Shown here piece after piece: positions 1 through 8,389 of a stretch of DNA of 51,618 nucleotides. How positions within the stretch are numbered: position 1 is the stretch's first letter; the number at the start of each line of letters is the position of its first letter. The notes beneath the pieces were generated by a model. The model was not told the origin of the DNA. It ran no database searches and was given only the letters and a program-made list of their open reading frames with translations. The stretch spans positions 1 to 51,618 of the forward strand of contig CALFNG010000529.1 of NCBI GenBank assembly GCA_937902985.1, given 5' to 3'. Made by a program: the position numbers and the translations under genes. Origin of the DNA: an uncultured Myxococcales bacterium (GTDB lineage Bacteria > Myxococcota_A > Polyangia > Polyangiales > Polyangiaceae).

Positions 1-1461
1 GGGCAGCTCGTTCGCGGCCGCCGGCGCCGCCTCGGGCGGCTCGGACGAAGACCCGGACGCAGAGGCGGGCAGTGCCTCGGCCGAGGCAGATGACGCCGGC
101 GGGATCGGGGTTGGAACGGAGACCGCAGTCGGGCCGCCTGACCCCATCGCCGTCTTCGGTGCCCGAGGTGTCTCGCGCCCCCCGGCCCAGCGGATCAATC
201 CAACGGCTCCCACCAGCAGGACGGCCAGCGCAATCATCCACGGTCGAACGCGACCGCGCTGCGCAGACGGGAGAGATTCGGCGCTCGCCGTGGAGGCTGC
301 CGACGCCATCGCCGGCGGCCGCGTCGAGTTCGATATGATCGACGACGCGACGCTGGCAATGCTCGACGGCGTCGATTCGGGAGAGAGCGGCCTGTAGCCC
401 AGGCGCGGCAACGTCGGCGCGGTAGGCGCGGGGGGCGGCATGCTCAAGCTCTTGGGCTTGGGCTCGCGACGCGCGATGAGCGCGCGCACTGTCTCGCGCT
501 GCTTGACGATCTCGTCGCCGAGGACATCGTCGAGATAGGCCGCGACGTCCTTGTGCGTCGCCGCTTCGTCGCCTTCGTGCACGGACCGCTCGAGCGCATC
601 GGCGAAGAGGGCGGCCGTCGCGAAGCGACGCGTTCGCTCCCGATCGAGCGCGCGTTCGAGGACCTCTTCGACCCCCCGCGGCACCGAGGGCTCCGCGTCT
701 TTCAGCGGCGGGATCGGCTCGTGGAGCACCTTGTTGAGCGTGTCGGCCTCGCCGTCGCCCTTGAAGAGTCGGCGCCCTTCGAGCGCCTCCCAGAAGACGA
801 CGCCGGCAGCGAACACGTCAGCCCGGCGGTCGATGTCCTTCGCGGAGCGCGCCTGCTCGGGCGCCATGTACGCGAGCTTGCCCTTGAGCTGACCGGCGCG
901 GGTCGTCGAGAGCTTGCTCGTTGCCCTCGCCACGCCGAAATCGGTGAGCCGCGCGCTGCCGTCGATGCCGATGAGGATGTTCTGCGGCGAGACGTCGCGG
1001 TGCACGATGCCGAGCGGCTTGCCGTCATCGTCGGCCAGCTCGTGGGCGGCGTGCAACCCCGCGAGCACGTCGCCGACGATGCGCGCCGCGATGCGCACGG
1101 GCATGCGCCGCCCGGTCTGCACCGTGCGCGCAACGAGGTTCGCGAAGGTGTCGCCCTCCACGTACTCCATGACGATGTAGTAGCCTTGGTCACTCGTGCC
1201 GATCTCGAGAATGGGCACGACGTTCGGGTGATGAATCCGGGCCGCCAGCCGCGCCTCTTCGAGGAACATCTCGATGAACTCGGGCTCGCGTGCCAGGTGC
1301 GGATGCAGCCGCTTGATCCCGACGAAGCGCTGGAAACCGCCGGCACCGGAGATGCGGCCGAGGAAGACGGTCGCCATTCCGCCGGTCGCGAGCTCCGCCA
1401 CCAGCTCGAAGCGGTCGAGCCATCGGGCCTCGCCTTCGACGGGAACGAGCGTGATGGTCAG
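1..1461 (-). CDS. Ser/Thr protein kinase, membrane-anchored, C-terminus cut by window edge
   Basis: Eukaryotic-type (Hanks) protein kinase that would phosphorylate Ser/Thr on unknown partners at the inner membrane. My reading of the minus strand shows the Gly-rich loop LATGGMATVFLG, the ATP-site lysine in VGIKRLHPHLA, the catalytic loop HRDVSPQN (a form common in myxobacterial kinases), DFGVAR and MAPEQAR. One hydrophobic helix follows (WMIALAVLLVGAVGLI, at 192-240), then a Pro/Ala/Ser-rich tail that runs off the left edge, so the C-terminus is missing. The start is odd: an in-frame TGA lies at 1494-1492 and no ATG, GTG or TTG lies between it and the kinase fold. A CTG at 1461 has a good Shine-Dalgarno GGGAG eight bases upstream and is the start used here; an indel is the alternative. 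It lies 78 bases after the TPR/PEGA-like gene on the same strand. The kinase call is firm; the start is not. Confidence 0.9.
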   Translation of the reverse strand, partial: MTITLVPVEGEARWLDRFELVAELATGGMATVFLGRISGAGGFQRFVGIKRLHPHLAREPEFIEMFLEEARLAARIHHPNVVPILEIGTSDQGYYIVMEYVEGDTFANLVARTVQTGRRMPVRIAARIVGDVLAGLHAAHELADDDGKPLGIVHRDVSPQNILIGIDGSARLTDFGVARATSKLSTTRAGQLKGKLAYMAPEQARSAKDIDRRADVFAAGVVFWEALEGRRLFKGDGEADTLNKVLHEPIPPLKDAEPSVPRGVEEVLERALDRERTRRFATAALFADALERSVHEGDEAATHKDVAAYLDDVLGDEIVKQRETVRALIARREPKPKSLSMPPPAPTAPTLPRLGYRPLSPESTPSSIASVASSIISNSTRPPAMASAASTASAESLPSAQRGRVRPWMIALAVLLVGAVGLIRWAGGRETPRAPKTAMGSGGPTAVSVPTPIPPASSASAEALPASASGSSSEPPEAAPAAANELP

Positions 1462-1539
1462 GGCTTCGGCTCCCGCGCGAAGGTCATGGCCTCAGTATGA
1501 CATCAGCGGCCCGTGCGGCCCGGCGATCGAATCGGGCCC

Positions 1540-2625
1540 TCAAAAGCTCCCCGCGAGGCCCACCTGGCCGATCCCCACGAGCGGCGCCAAGCGGACCCCG
1601 ACCGTGGGACGGGCGGGCGACCATTGCGTGAAGAAGACCCCCACGACGGCCGTGACCACGGCGAGCCCGCTCGTCACGCCGATCAGGGCGTTGGTCCGGT
1701 TCTGGTTCGAGATGCCCGGCTGCGCCGTCGGGCAGCTCTCGATCGTTGCAAACCCTTTGCACTGCGTCCTGACAACGTTCCGTCCGGGGTTGTTCTCCGT
1801 ATCGATACCCGACCACACCATCACGCCGAGGCTGACACCCGTGAGCGCAGCGCCCGCGATAAATACAGCCGGACCAAACGGTTTTGATGTCGGCGGCGGC
1901 TCCGCGGGTGCGGGCGGGGTAGGTGCGGGGGTCGCTATCTGGGGAGCCGGAGAGGGCGTCACGGGGGCTGGCGGCGGCGGCGAGGGCGGGTCGAGGCGAA
2001 TCGTCTGGCTCCCGCCCTCGGTAGCCTGCACCGTGACCCGTTCGTTGCGTCCGTCGGACCAGCTGACGACGAGCTCGTGCAGGCCGGGGGTCATGAAGAG
2101 ATCGGACTCCTTGACCCGCTCGGACGAGACGATCTTCTCGTCGATCGCCACGCTGTACTCGGCCGCGGATGCGAGCATCACCTCATGAACGTGGGGTCGC
2201 GCATCCGCCACGGTGTCGTTCGCGACCTTGCTCGTCGAGGGGTCAGTCGGATATCGCCGCAGGGCGATGGCGGCGAGCGTGGCCGCGCGCGCCAGCTCGC
2301 TCGCGTCGCGTCGCGCGCGGATCGCGCTCCGGATCTCGGCCGGGTTGGGTGCCGCGAAGAACGCGTTCTCGAAGTGGCTCGCGGCCTCGTCGTACTGCTT
2401 GTCGACATACGCACGGTATCCGAGGTCGTGCTCCCGGGCGGCGAACTGGATCTGATCGGCGCCAGGGGTCGACGGCGCCGCCGCTGGAGCCGGGGCGTCG
2501 GACGGTGGCGCATCGGCGCGCGCAACGCATGCCCACGCGACGGTGAGGACCACCGACGAGAACCCGACGAGAACGGCAGGCCACAACGGATGCGGACCCG
2601 GCCAGCGCAAGGTCGTCGACCGCAT
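1540..2625 (-). CDS. TPR/PEGA-like membrane protein of unknown function
   Basis: 361 residues. The N-terminus has a hydrophobic signal/anchor (about residues 14-33) ending in ARAD. A short TPR-like segment follows (GYRAYVDKQYDEAASHFENA), then a PEGA-like beta segment (AEYSVAIDEKIV ... MTPGLHELVVSW), a long Pro-rich linker, and two hydrophobic helices near the C-terminus (FGPAVFIAGAALTGVSLGVMV and TNALIGVTSGLAVVTAVVGVFF). This layout is frequent in myxobacterial genomes beside Ser/Thr kinases; the function is not known. Its ATG overlaps the stop of the upstream E2 gene (TGATG), so translation is probably coupled to the dehydrogenase operon, and the kinase gene follows downstream. It likely sits in the cell envelope with the TPR region outside the cytoplasm, but topology is inference. 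Confidence 0.75.
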   Translation of the reverse strand: MRSTTLRWPGPHPLWPAVLVGFSSVVLTVAWACVARADAPPSDAPAPAAAPSTPGADQIQFAAREHDLGYRAYVDKQYDEAASHFENAFFAAPNPAEIRSAIRARRDASELARAATLAAIALRRYPTDPSTSKVANDTVADARPHVHEVMLASAAEYSVAIDEKIVSSERVKESDLFMTPGLHELVVSWSDGRNERVTVQATEGGSQTIRLDPPSPPPPAPVTPSPAPQIATPAPTPPAPAEPPPTSKPFGPAVFIAGAALTGVSLGVMVWSGIDTENNPGRNVVRTQCKGFATIESCPTAQPGISNQNRTNALIGVTSGLAVVTAVVGVFFTQWSPARPTVGVRLAPLVGIGQVGLAGSF

Positions 2626-3974
2626 CAGACCATCTCGAGGAGGAGCGTCTCGGGTGCCTCGAGGTACGCGATGACGTCGAGAGCGAACGCTGCGCCCACG
2701 TGACCGTCGACGATCCGGTGGTCGAACGACAGCGACAAGAGCATCACGTCGCCGATCGCGATCTGCCCGTCGCGAACCACGGGCCGGGTCTTCATCTGAT
2801 GAACACCGAGAATCGCCACCTCCGGGAAGTTGATGATCGGCGTCGCGAAGAGGCCCCCCTTGGCGCCGAGCGAAGTGATCGTGAACGTGGAGCCCGAGAG
2901 GTCTTCGGGGCGGGCCTTCCCTGCCCGGGCCTCGCTCGAGAGGCGCTCGATGTCGCGCGCGATCTCGAGGAGGCCCTTTCTGTCTGCGTCGCGGACGACG
3001 GGAACGACCAGGCCTGCGTCGGTGGCCGTGGCGATCCCGATATGGAAATACTTACGGAAGACGATCTCGTTGTGGGTCTCGTCGAGCGTCGTGTTCAAGA
3101 TCGGGTGCTTCTTCAGCGCCGCGACCACGGCCTTCACCACGAACGGCAAGAAGGTCAGCGCCGCGCCACGCGCCTCGGCCGCTCCCTTGAGGCGCGCGCG
3201 CAGCGCCTTGAGCGCCGTCGCGTCGCATTCGTCGACGAACGTGTAGTGCGCCGCCGTGTGCGTCGACAGCGTCATCTTCTGGGCGATCTTCCGGCGAATC
3301 CCCACCATCGGCACGCGCTCCTCCGACCGCGAAGCGTCACCCGCCGCGGCGCCACCCGTCGTGGACGTGGACGTGGACGTGGTGGTCGACGGTTCGGTCC
3401 CGCGCGCGTCCGCGCCGGGCGCCGGCAGCGTGAACCCCTCGACGTCCGTCTTCGTGACTCGCCCGTCGGGGCCGCTCGGCGGGATGTTCCTCAGGTCGAT
3501 GCTGAGATCCCGCGCCAGCTTGCGCGTGGCCGGCGTCGCCAGGGGCCGGTCGTTGTAGTACGCACGGCCCGCGCTCTTCATCCCGGGAAGGGTCTCGCGC
3601 AGATCGCCGACCGCCGTCGCAGCCGGGCCGTCGTCGACGCTCCTTGCAATCGCACTGGCGATCGCGATGTCCTTGCTGCCGTTCGCTTCGGAGGCGCGGG
3701 CGTGGCTCGGCGGGGCCAAGGGGACGCCCGCGCCTTCGAGCTCGAAGACCACGAGCACGCCGTGGACCGCCACGATCTCCCCGACACGCCCGCGCGTCTC
3801 GAGCACCACCCCGGCCTTCGGCGCGGTGATGGTCACGGTCGCCTTGTCGGTCATCACTTCGACGACCGGCTGGTCCTCGGTCACGGCATCGCCTGGCCTC
3901 ACGAGCCAGCTGACGATCTCGCCCTCGGCGATGCCCTCGCCGATGTCCGGCAGCTTGAACTCCCACCTTGCCAT
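2625..3974 (-). CDS. E2 dihydrolipoyl acyltransferase of an alpha-keto-acid dehydrogenase (probably branched-chain)
   Basis: 449 residues with the full E2 layout: one N-terminal lipoyl domain (lipoyl-lysine K44 in VMTDKA), a peripheral-subunit-binding domain (ATPATRKLARDLSIDLRNI ... GPDGRVTKTDV), flexible linkers, and the CoA-acyltransferase domain ending in SFDHRIVDG (catalytic His about 419). It transfers the acyl group from E1 to CoA via lipoamide. A Thr/Ser linker near residues 200-206 is encoded by three GTGGAC hexamers on the plus strand (3361-3378). It lies 9 bases after the E1beta gene and overlaps the next gene, consistent with one operon. No E3 (lipoamide dehydrogenase) gene is present. 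The choice of branched-chain rather than pyruvate substrate is inferred from the overall look of E1/E2 and the separate alpha and beta subunits. Confidence 0.93.
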   Translation of the reverse strand: MARWEFKLPDIGEGIAEGEIVSWLVRPGDAVTEDQPVVEVMTDKATVTITAPKAGVVLETRGRVGEIVAVHGVLVVFELEGAGVPLAPPSHARASEANGSKDIAIASAIARSVDDGPAATAVGDLRETLPGMKSAGRAYYNDRPLATPATRKLARDLSIDLRNIPPSGPDGRVTKTDVEGFTLPAPGADARGTEPSTTTSTSTSTTGGAAAGDASRSEERVPMVGIRRKIAQKMTLSTHTAAHYTFVDECDATALKALRARLKGAAEARGAALTFLPFVVKAVVAALKKHPILNTTLDETHNEIVFRKYFHIGIATATDAGLVVPVVRDADRKGLLEIARDIERLSSEARAGKARPEDLSGSTFTITSLGAKGGLFATPIINFPEVAILGVHQMKTRPVVRDGQIAIGDVMLLSLSFDHRIVDGHVGAAFALDVIAYLEAPETLLLEMV

Positions 3975-3983
3975 CGCTCTCTC

Positions 3984-4958
3984 CTAAAACCTTGCCGTTT
4001 CGATGAGCGCGGGCAGGATGCGGTGCGCGAGCGGTAGGTACTCCATCTCGAGCGCGTACGGGAAGGGCGTATCGAATCCGCAGACGCGCACGGGCGGGGC
4101 CTCGAGGTGCACGAAAGCGCGCTCCGTCACGAGCGTGACGAGCTCGGCTCCGAAGCCGCAGGTTCTCGGGGCCTCGTGCACCACGACGAGCCGGCCCGTC
4201 TTCTTCACGCTCGTCACGATGGCCTCGATGTCGACCGGCCAGAGCGTGCGGAGATCGAGGATCTCGGCGTCGACGCCTTGCGCGCTCGCCTCGTCGGCGG
4301 CCGCGACCGCCTCGTAGAGCATCGCGCCCCACGCGAGCACCGTCACGTCGCGTCCCTCGCGGACGACGGCCGCCTTGCCGAGAGGCACCGTGTACTCGCC
4401 GTCGGGCACGTCGCCTTTGGCGGCGCGGTAGACGCGCTTCGGCTCGAAGAAGAGGACCGGATCGGGGTCCCGGATCGACGCCAGCAAGAGGCCCTTCGCG
4501 TCGTACGGGCTTGACGGACAGACGACCTTGAGCCCCGCCACGTGGATGAAGAGGGATTCGGGAGACTGGGAGTGATAGAGGCCGCCGCGAATTCCGCCGC
4601 CGACCGGCGTCCGGATGACAATCTTGGCCGGGTACTCGCCACCGGAGCGCCAGCGAAGCTTGGCGAGTTCGCTCACGATCTGGTCGTATGCGGGGTAGAT
4701 GAAATCGGCGAATTGGATCTCGGGCACGGGCACGAGACCGTAGAGCGCCATCCCGATCGCGGTGCCGATGATTCCGCCCTCGGAGAGCGGGGTGTCGACC
4801 ACGCGATCGTCGCCGAACTCGTCCCAGAGTCCCTGCGTCACGCGGAAGACGCCGCCCACCCTCCCAACATCTTCGCCCAGCACCACCACGCGGTCATCGC
4901 GCCGCATCTCGTGGCGGAGCGCGTCGTTGATGGCCTGGACCATCGTCTTCTCGGTCAC
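3984..4958 (-). CDS. E1 beta subunit, alpha-keto-acid dehydrogenase (branched-chain type)
   Basis: 324 residues, the usual length of an E1beta subunit. Recognisable segments are the N-terminal INDALRHEMRRDDRVVVLGEDVG, then DTPLSEGGIIGTAIGMALYG, EIQFADFIYPAYDQIVSE, and the C-terminal transketolase domain (WGAMLYEAVAAADEA ... HEAPRTCGFGAEL, FDTPFPYALEMEYLP). With E1alpha it forms the heterotetramer that decarboxylates the keto acid on thiamine diphosphate. Its ATG overlaps the E1alpha stop by four bases (ATGA) and the E2 gene follows after 9 bases, so the three are almost certainly co-transcribed. In Myxococcus xanthus the esg locus encodes the equivalent branched-chain E1 subunits needed for branched-chain fatty acids; whether this locus has that role is inference. 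Confidence 0.95.
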   Translation of the reverse strand: MTEKTMVQAINDALRHEMRRDDRVVVLGEDVGRVGGVFRVTQGLWDEFGDDRVVDTPLSEGGIIGTAIGMALYGLVPVPEIQFADFIYPAYDQIVSELAKLRWRSGGEYPAKIVIRTPVGGGIRGGLYHSQSPESLFIHVAGLKVVCPSSPYDAKGLLLASIRDPDPVLFFEPKRVYRAAKGDVPDGEYTVPLGKAAVVREGRDVTVLAWGAMLYEAVAAADEASAQGVDAEILDLRTLWPVDIEAIVTSVKKTGRLVVVHEAPRTCGFGAELVTLVTERAFVHLEAPPVRVCGFDTPFPYALEMEYLPLAHRILPALIETARF

Positions 4959-6097
4959 GACGGCTCCTCCGCGGCGATGGCGCTCGCCCCGGGTTGCGCG
5001 GTGTTCGCCTCGTCGCGCTGCTCGCGCAGATGCCAGGGTAGCGACGCATACACGTCGTCGAACCAGGCGCCGGCTCCCGGCAGGGCCGCGCCCGACGCTT
5101 CAGCGAGCGCTCGATCGACATCCGCGCGCACCTCGGCGACGAGCCGCTCGTCGCTCTCGGCGTTGACGAGGCCCTTCGCTTCGAGGTGGCGGCGCATGCG
5201 GGCGATCGGGTCCCGCCGGGGCCACGTCGTGTCGGGGGCGCCCGCGCGATCGGTGCCGTCGCCTCCGTCGGCCTCGTGCAGCGGCGTCGTCACGGCTTCG
5301 ATGAGCGTTCCGCCCTCGCCCTTCGACGCTCGCGCGCGAGCCTCGCGAACGACGCCGAGAACGGCCATGACGTCGCCTCCGTCGACGCCGACGCCGCGCA
5401 TCCCATAAGCGAGCGCCTTGACCGCGAAACCCTCGCTCGCAGTTTGCCGCGAGGCCGGGGTGCTGGTCGCCCACCCGTTGTTGCGGCAGACGGCCAGTAC
5501 GGGCGCTTTGGTGACGCCGGCGAAGTTCAGCCCAGTATGGAAGTCGCCGCTGCTCGTAGCGCCCTCGCCGAAGAAGACGAGGGCCGCCACGTCTTCCCGG
5601 CGCATCCGCGCCGCCCAGGCGACGCCCACCGCGTGCGGAATATGGGTACCGGACAGGGGGCTCGCGCTGGCCACGCGTGTCGGCTTCCAGAACGGAGAGC
5701 CGTGGACGTTGCGGCCTTTGCCCGCGCTCCGGGCGGTTCCGAAGACGTGGTGAGCGCAAGCGGCCAGCGGCATTCCCCGCCAGAGAGCGGCGGCCATCTC
5801 GCGCGCGGCCAGGAAGACCCAGTCTTCGTCGCGAAGCGCAGCGGCCGCGCCGACAATGGCCGCCTCCTCGCCCACCGCGGTCGAGTGGCTGACGATCCGG
5901 CCCTCGCGCTGGAGGGCGACCAACCTCTGGTCGAGTTCGCGCGCAAGGACCATCTGCTCATAGAGCGCGATGGCCAGCTCGTCCGAAACGGACCCTGTGT
6001 ATGCCGGATCGAGGGGCGCCGCCTCGCTACCCACTTCGCCCTCGCGAGAGCCCTCGAATGGCGTCATCGGGGAAGGCGGCGCGTCGAACCTCTCCAT
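4955..6097 (-). CDS. E1 alpha subunit, alpha-keto-acid dehydrogenase (branched-chain type)
   Basis: About 380 residues from the ATG at 6097. The thiamine-diphosphate motif is FFGEGATSSGDF ... CRNNGW (G177-E-G, N206-N207), with GEG in place of the usual GDG. KGRNVHGSPF and SGTHIPHAVGVA are typical of the family. The reading frame stays open upstream to 6547, but that stretch runs through the divergent regulator gene, so it is not credible as coding. ATGs at 6175 and 6067 are other possible starts; 6097 gives the usual length and a Pro-rich N-terminus without family-specific features. It overlaps the E1beta gene by four bases. It is the first gene of the minus-strand operon, and its promoter must lie in the short region shared with the divergent TPR regulator. 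Confidence 0.93.
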   Translation of the reverse strand: MERFDAPPSPMTPFEGSREGEVGSEAAPLDPAYTGSVSDELAIALYEQMVLARELDQRLVALQREGRIVSHSTAVGEEAAIVGAAAALRDEDWVFLAAREMAAALWRGMPLAACAHHVFGTARSAGKGRNVHGSPFWKPTRVASASPLSGTHIPHAVGVAWAARMRREDVAALVFFGEGATSSGDFHTGLNFAGVTKAPVLAVCRNNGWATSTPASRQTASEGFAVKALAYGMRGVGVDGGDVMAVLGVVREARARASKGEGGTLIEAVTTPLHEADGGDGTDRAGAPDTTWPRRDPIARMRRHLEAKGLVNAESDERLVAEVRADVDRALAEASGAALPGAGAWFDDVYASLPWHLREQRDEANTAQPGASAIAAEEPS

Positions 6098-6174
6098 GGA
6101 CTGGGGCGCCAGGCTAGCCGAATTCGCGCCGAATTCCGCGCCTTTCGAACCGATTGCAGGGACGTCGACGACCA

Positions 6175-6191
6175 TTCCAAGAACATTGGAA
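6175..6191. promoter_or_regulatory. Inverted repeat, candidate operator between divergent genes
   Basis: A perfect 6-bp inverted repeat, TTCCAA and TTGGAA with a five-base centre, lies in the 130-bp divergent region between E1alpha (minus) and the TPR regulator (plus). A TAGTAT hexamer at 6213-6218, ten bases before the regulator ATG, could be a -10 element, which would put the inverted repeat near the -35 position. Autoregulation is a guess; chance occurrence of a 6-bp repeat is possible. Confidence 0.3.
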
Positions 6192-6227
6192 GACGCGGCG
6201 CTCGATTGGCGGTAGTATGTCCCAACG

Positions 6228-8309
6228 ATGGCGAGGCGTGCGTTCGTACCGCCACCTATATTAGCCCCAGAATCCACGCCCCGAGCGAGCGCGCCCCCCC
6301 CTTCGAGGACCCCCTCAAGAGGGAGCGCGCCACCGCCCTCGGCGTCTGCTTCGGGTATGCCCATGCCGCGGCCCTCCGGGTCGATTGCGCCGCTCGCGCC
6401 TGCGCCGGGATCGGGAATGCTGCCCGATACGCGCCGCACGGTGCCGCCGCCCGCGCTCCCCAATGGAGCGAACGGCGACGTCGTATCGATCGCCGCGTGT
6501 GCGCAGCTGCTCGACCGCCTTGCCGCCAGCGACCAGGCGCCGTTCATTGCCGGGTGGATCGAGAGCGTGCTCTCGGGCCGGAACCGGACCGACCCGACGC
6601 TAGCGGTGCGCTTGCTTCGCTGCTACCGGGAGACCGGCCGCATCGACCGCGCCCGCGAGCTCGCTGCGTCGCTCCCCAGCGCGCCGGCGTCATGGACGCC
6701 ACTCGACGCTGCGAGGCTCGCGATCGAGCGGGCCAATCTGGCCACGATCGACGGGCGTGCCGATCACGCCGAGGCCGAGCTCCGCGTCGCGGCACGCGCC
6801 CTGGGGGCAGCGCCCAAGGGCGCCGGGCTGCGCGAGCAACTCGACATGCACGTCACGCAGGCCCAGCTGGAGATCAAGCTCGATCGCCTGCCGGGCGCGG
6901 CTCATGCGCTGCGCCTCGCGGAGCATGTCGCCGAGCGCCTTGACGATCTGGCGTGGCGCGCCCCCGTGGCGATGACGCTCGGGCACCTCTCTATGCGCCT
7001 CTCCGATCCGCGGGCGGCTGCCAAGCACTATGCGGCAGCCCTCTCGCGCACCCAGGCGCGCGCCGCGGCCTCGATGACCGCGCACGGCAACCTCGCGATC
7101 GCCCTCGGCAGCATCGGCCGGTTCGAAGAGGGGCGTCACCACAGCACCCAGGCGATCAGCATCGCGCACGAACTCGCGGCCGGCTGGCGCCACGCCGATG
7201 CCCACGACGTGCTCGCCATCGTCGAGATCGCGGCCGACCGTCCCATCGCCGCCCTGCAGGCGATCGACGAGGCTCTCGTCGTTCTCGGCGACATCGACCA
7301 CGGGATGCTCCGCTACCAGCTCGCGGTCCACCGAACCTGGGCGCTCTCGATGCTCGGCCGCTCCCAGTCCGCCAAGCAGTGGCTGGCGCGCGCAGAGAAG
7401 CTGCGCGGCGACCTGACGGTCGTCGACGCCATCGACGAGCAAGACCTCGTATCGACCCGCGCCCGCGCGTTCGAAGCCTCGGGGCAACTGCGCGAAGCCA
7501 TCGACGAATCGCTCACGCATGCGCAAGAGCTGCCGGAGGCGTTCGTCACCGGCTCGCTCAACCTCGTCGTCGGTCGCTGCGCCCTCGCCCTTGGCGACGA
7601 ACCGCTCGCGCGCCTGGCGGTCGAACGCGCAGCGCTCTCCGGCGACCGTCACGGGTGGGTCTTCCCGGATCGTGAAGTCTCGCTCCCGCTATGGCAGCTC
7701 GCGCTGAAGAGCGGCGACAGCCGCGTGGTCCGCTACGCCGAGCGGACCCTGGCTCTCGTCAACGCGATGAGCGCCGAAACCCTGCCCGCCCCCCCTCCGT
7801 CGCGCGTGTCGGGCGCCCGATTGAGCTCGCCGTCCACGGCCGACCTCGACGGGATGAACGAGCCCACCGAGGGCGAGACGCTCATCTACGTGACGACGCC
7901 CGAGCGCGTGACCCGCGTTCCCTTGGCTGACATGGCGAAGGCCACCGCCGGCGCGACGCTGGTTGTCGACACCCTCGCGCACGCCCTGCGGGTCGACGAT
8001 CGGGAGGTCTCGCTCGAGCGGCGCCGCGCCCTCGAGCCCCTGGTCGTGCAGCTCCTTCGCCGCGCGCGCGAAGGCCTGAGCGCCGACGAGATCCTGCGTG
8101 CCGCGGGCGGCCCGGGGCCCGAGAGCGCCGATGCCGAACACCGCGTCCGCGTGCTCATCTCGCGCGTGCGCGATCTCCTCGGCGACCCGGCGGCGATCGA
8201 GCGCGTCCGCGACGCCGGGGAGCACGGACGCACGCGGTACCGCCTCGCTGCGAACGTGCGCTTCGCGCTGGTCGAGCCGCTCTTCAGCAGCTCCAGCGGC
8301 CCCAGCTGA
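6228..8309 (+). CDS. TPR protein with C-terminal winged-helix-like domain, probable regulator
   Basis: 693 residues. Residues 1-80 are Pro/Ser-rich and probably disordered. The middle (about 85-510) is a chain of TPR-like helix pairs (AQLEIKLDRLPGAAHALRLAEH, GNLAIALGSIGRFEEGRHHSTQAI). After a second Pro/Ser linker, the C-terminal 110 residues resemble an OmpR/SARP-type winged helix: DDREVSLERRRALEPLVVQL, then EHRVRVLISRVRDLLG, then GRTRYRL as the wing. TPR plus winged helix suggests a DNA-binding regulator that senses a protein or metabolite through the TPR part, with the domain order reversed relative to SARP/BTAD proteins. It diverges from the dehydrogenase operon, so that operon is the obvious candidate target. 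No sensor or ATPase motif is visible. DNA binding is inferred from pattern only. Confidence 0.75.
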   Translation: MARRAFVPPPILAPESTPRASAPPPSRTPSRGSAPPPSASASGMPMPRPSGSIAPLAPAPGSGMLPDTRRTVPPPALPNGANGDVVSIAACAQLLDRLAASDQAPFIAGWIESVLSGRNRTDPTLAVRLLRCYRETGRIDRARELAASLPSAPASWTPLDAARLAIERANLATIDGRADHAEAELRVAARALGAAPKGAGLREQLDMHVTQAQLEIKLDRLPGAAHALRLAEHVAERLDDLAWRAPVAMTLGHLSMRLSDPRAAAKHYAAALSRTQARAAASMTAHGNLAIALGSIGRFEEGRHHSTQAISIAHELAAGWRHADAHDVLAIVEIAADRPIAALQAIDEALVVLGDIDHGMLRYQLAVHRTWALSMLGRSQSAKQWLARAEKLRGDLTVVDAIDEQDLVSTRARAFEASGQLREAIDESLTHAQELPEAFVTGSLNLVVGRCALALGDEPLARLAVERAALSGDRHGWVFPDREVSLPLWQLALKSGDSRVVRYAERTLALVNAMSAETLPAPPPSRVSGARLSSPSTADLDGMNEPTEGETLIYVTTPERVTRVPLADMAKATAGATLVVDTLAHALRVDDREVSLERRRALEPLVVQLLRRAREGLSADEILRAAGGPGPESADAEHRVRVLISRVRDLLGDPAAIERVRDAGEHGRTRYRLAANVRFALVEPLFSSSSGPS

Positions 8310-8314
8310 GCGTC

Positions 8315-8348
8315 GAACTCGACGGACGCGCGCTCGTCCATCGAGTTC
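8315..8348. terminator. Bidirectional hairpin between convergent genes
   Basis: GAACTCGA, C, GGACG, a six-base loop, CGTCC, A, TCGAGTTC form a 13-bp stem with one mismatch. It sits 5 bases after the stop of the TPR regulator and 42 bases beyond the 3' end of the convergent CPBP gene. There is no T-tract, so intrinsic termination is uncertain; the location between two converging genes favours a terminator or mRNA 3'-end hairpin. Confidence 0.5.
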
Positions 8349-8389
8349 ATTCACCTGGCCTCGCCTGTCGGGCGTCCGCCCTGTTCCCC

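Noticed and set aside
553-1500. Plus-strand open frame opposite the first kinase
   Set aside because: Complement of the kinase coding strand; no family features.
6098-6547. N-terminal extension of E1alpha
   Set aside because: Overlaps the divergent TPR regulator, is low-complexity Gly/Ala and would exceed the family length.
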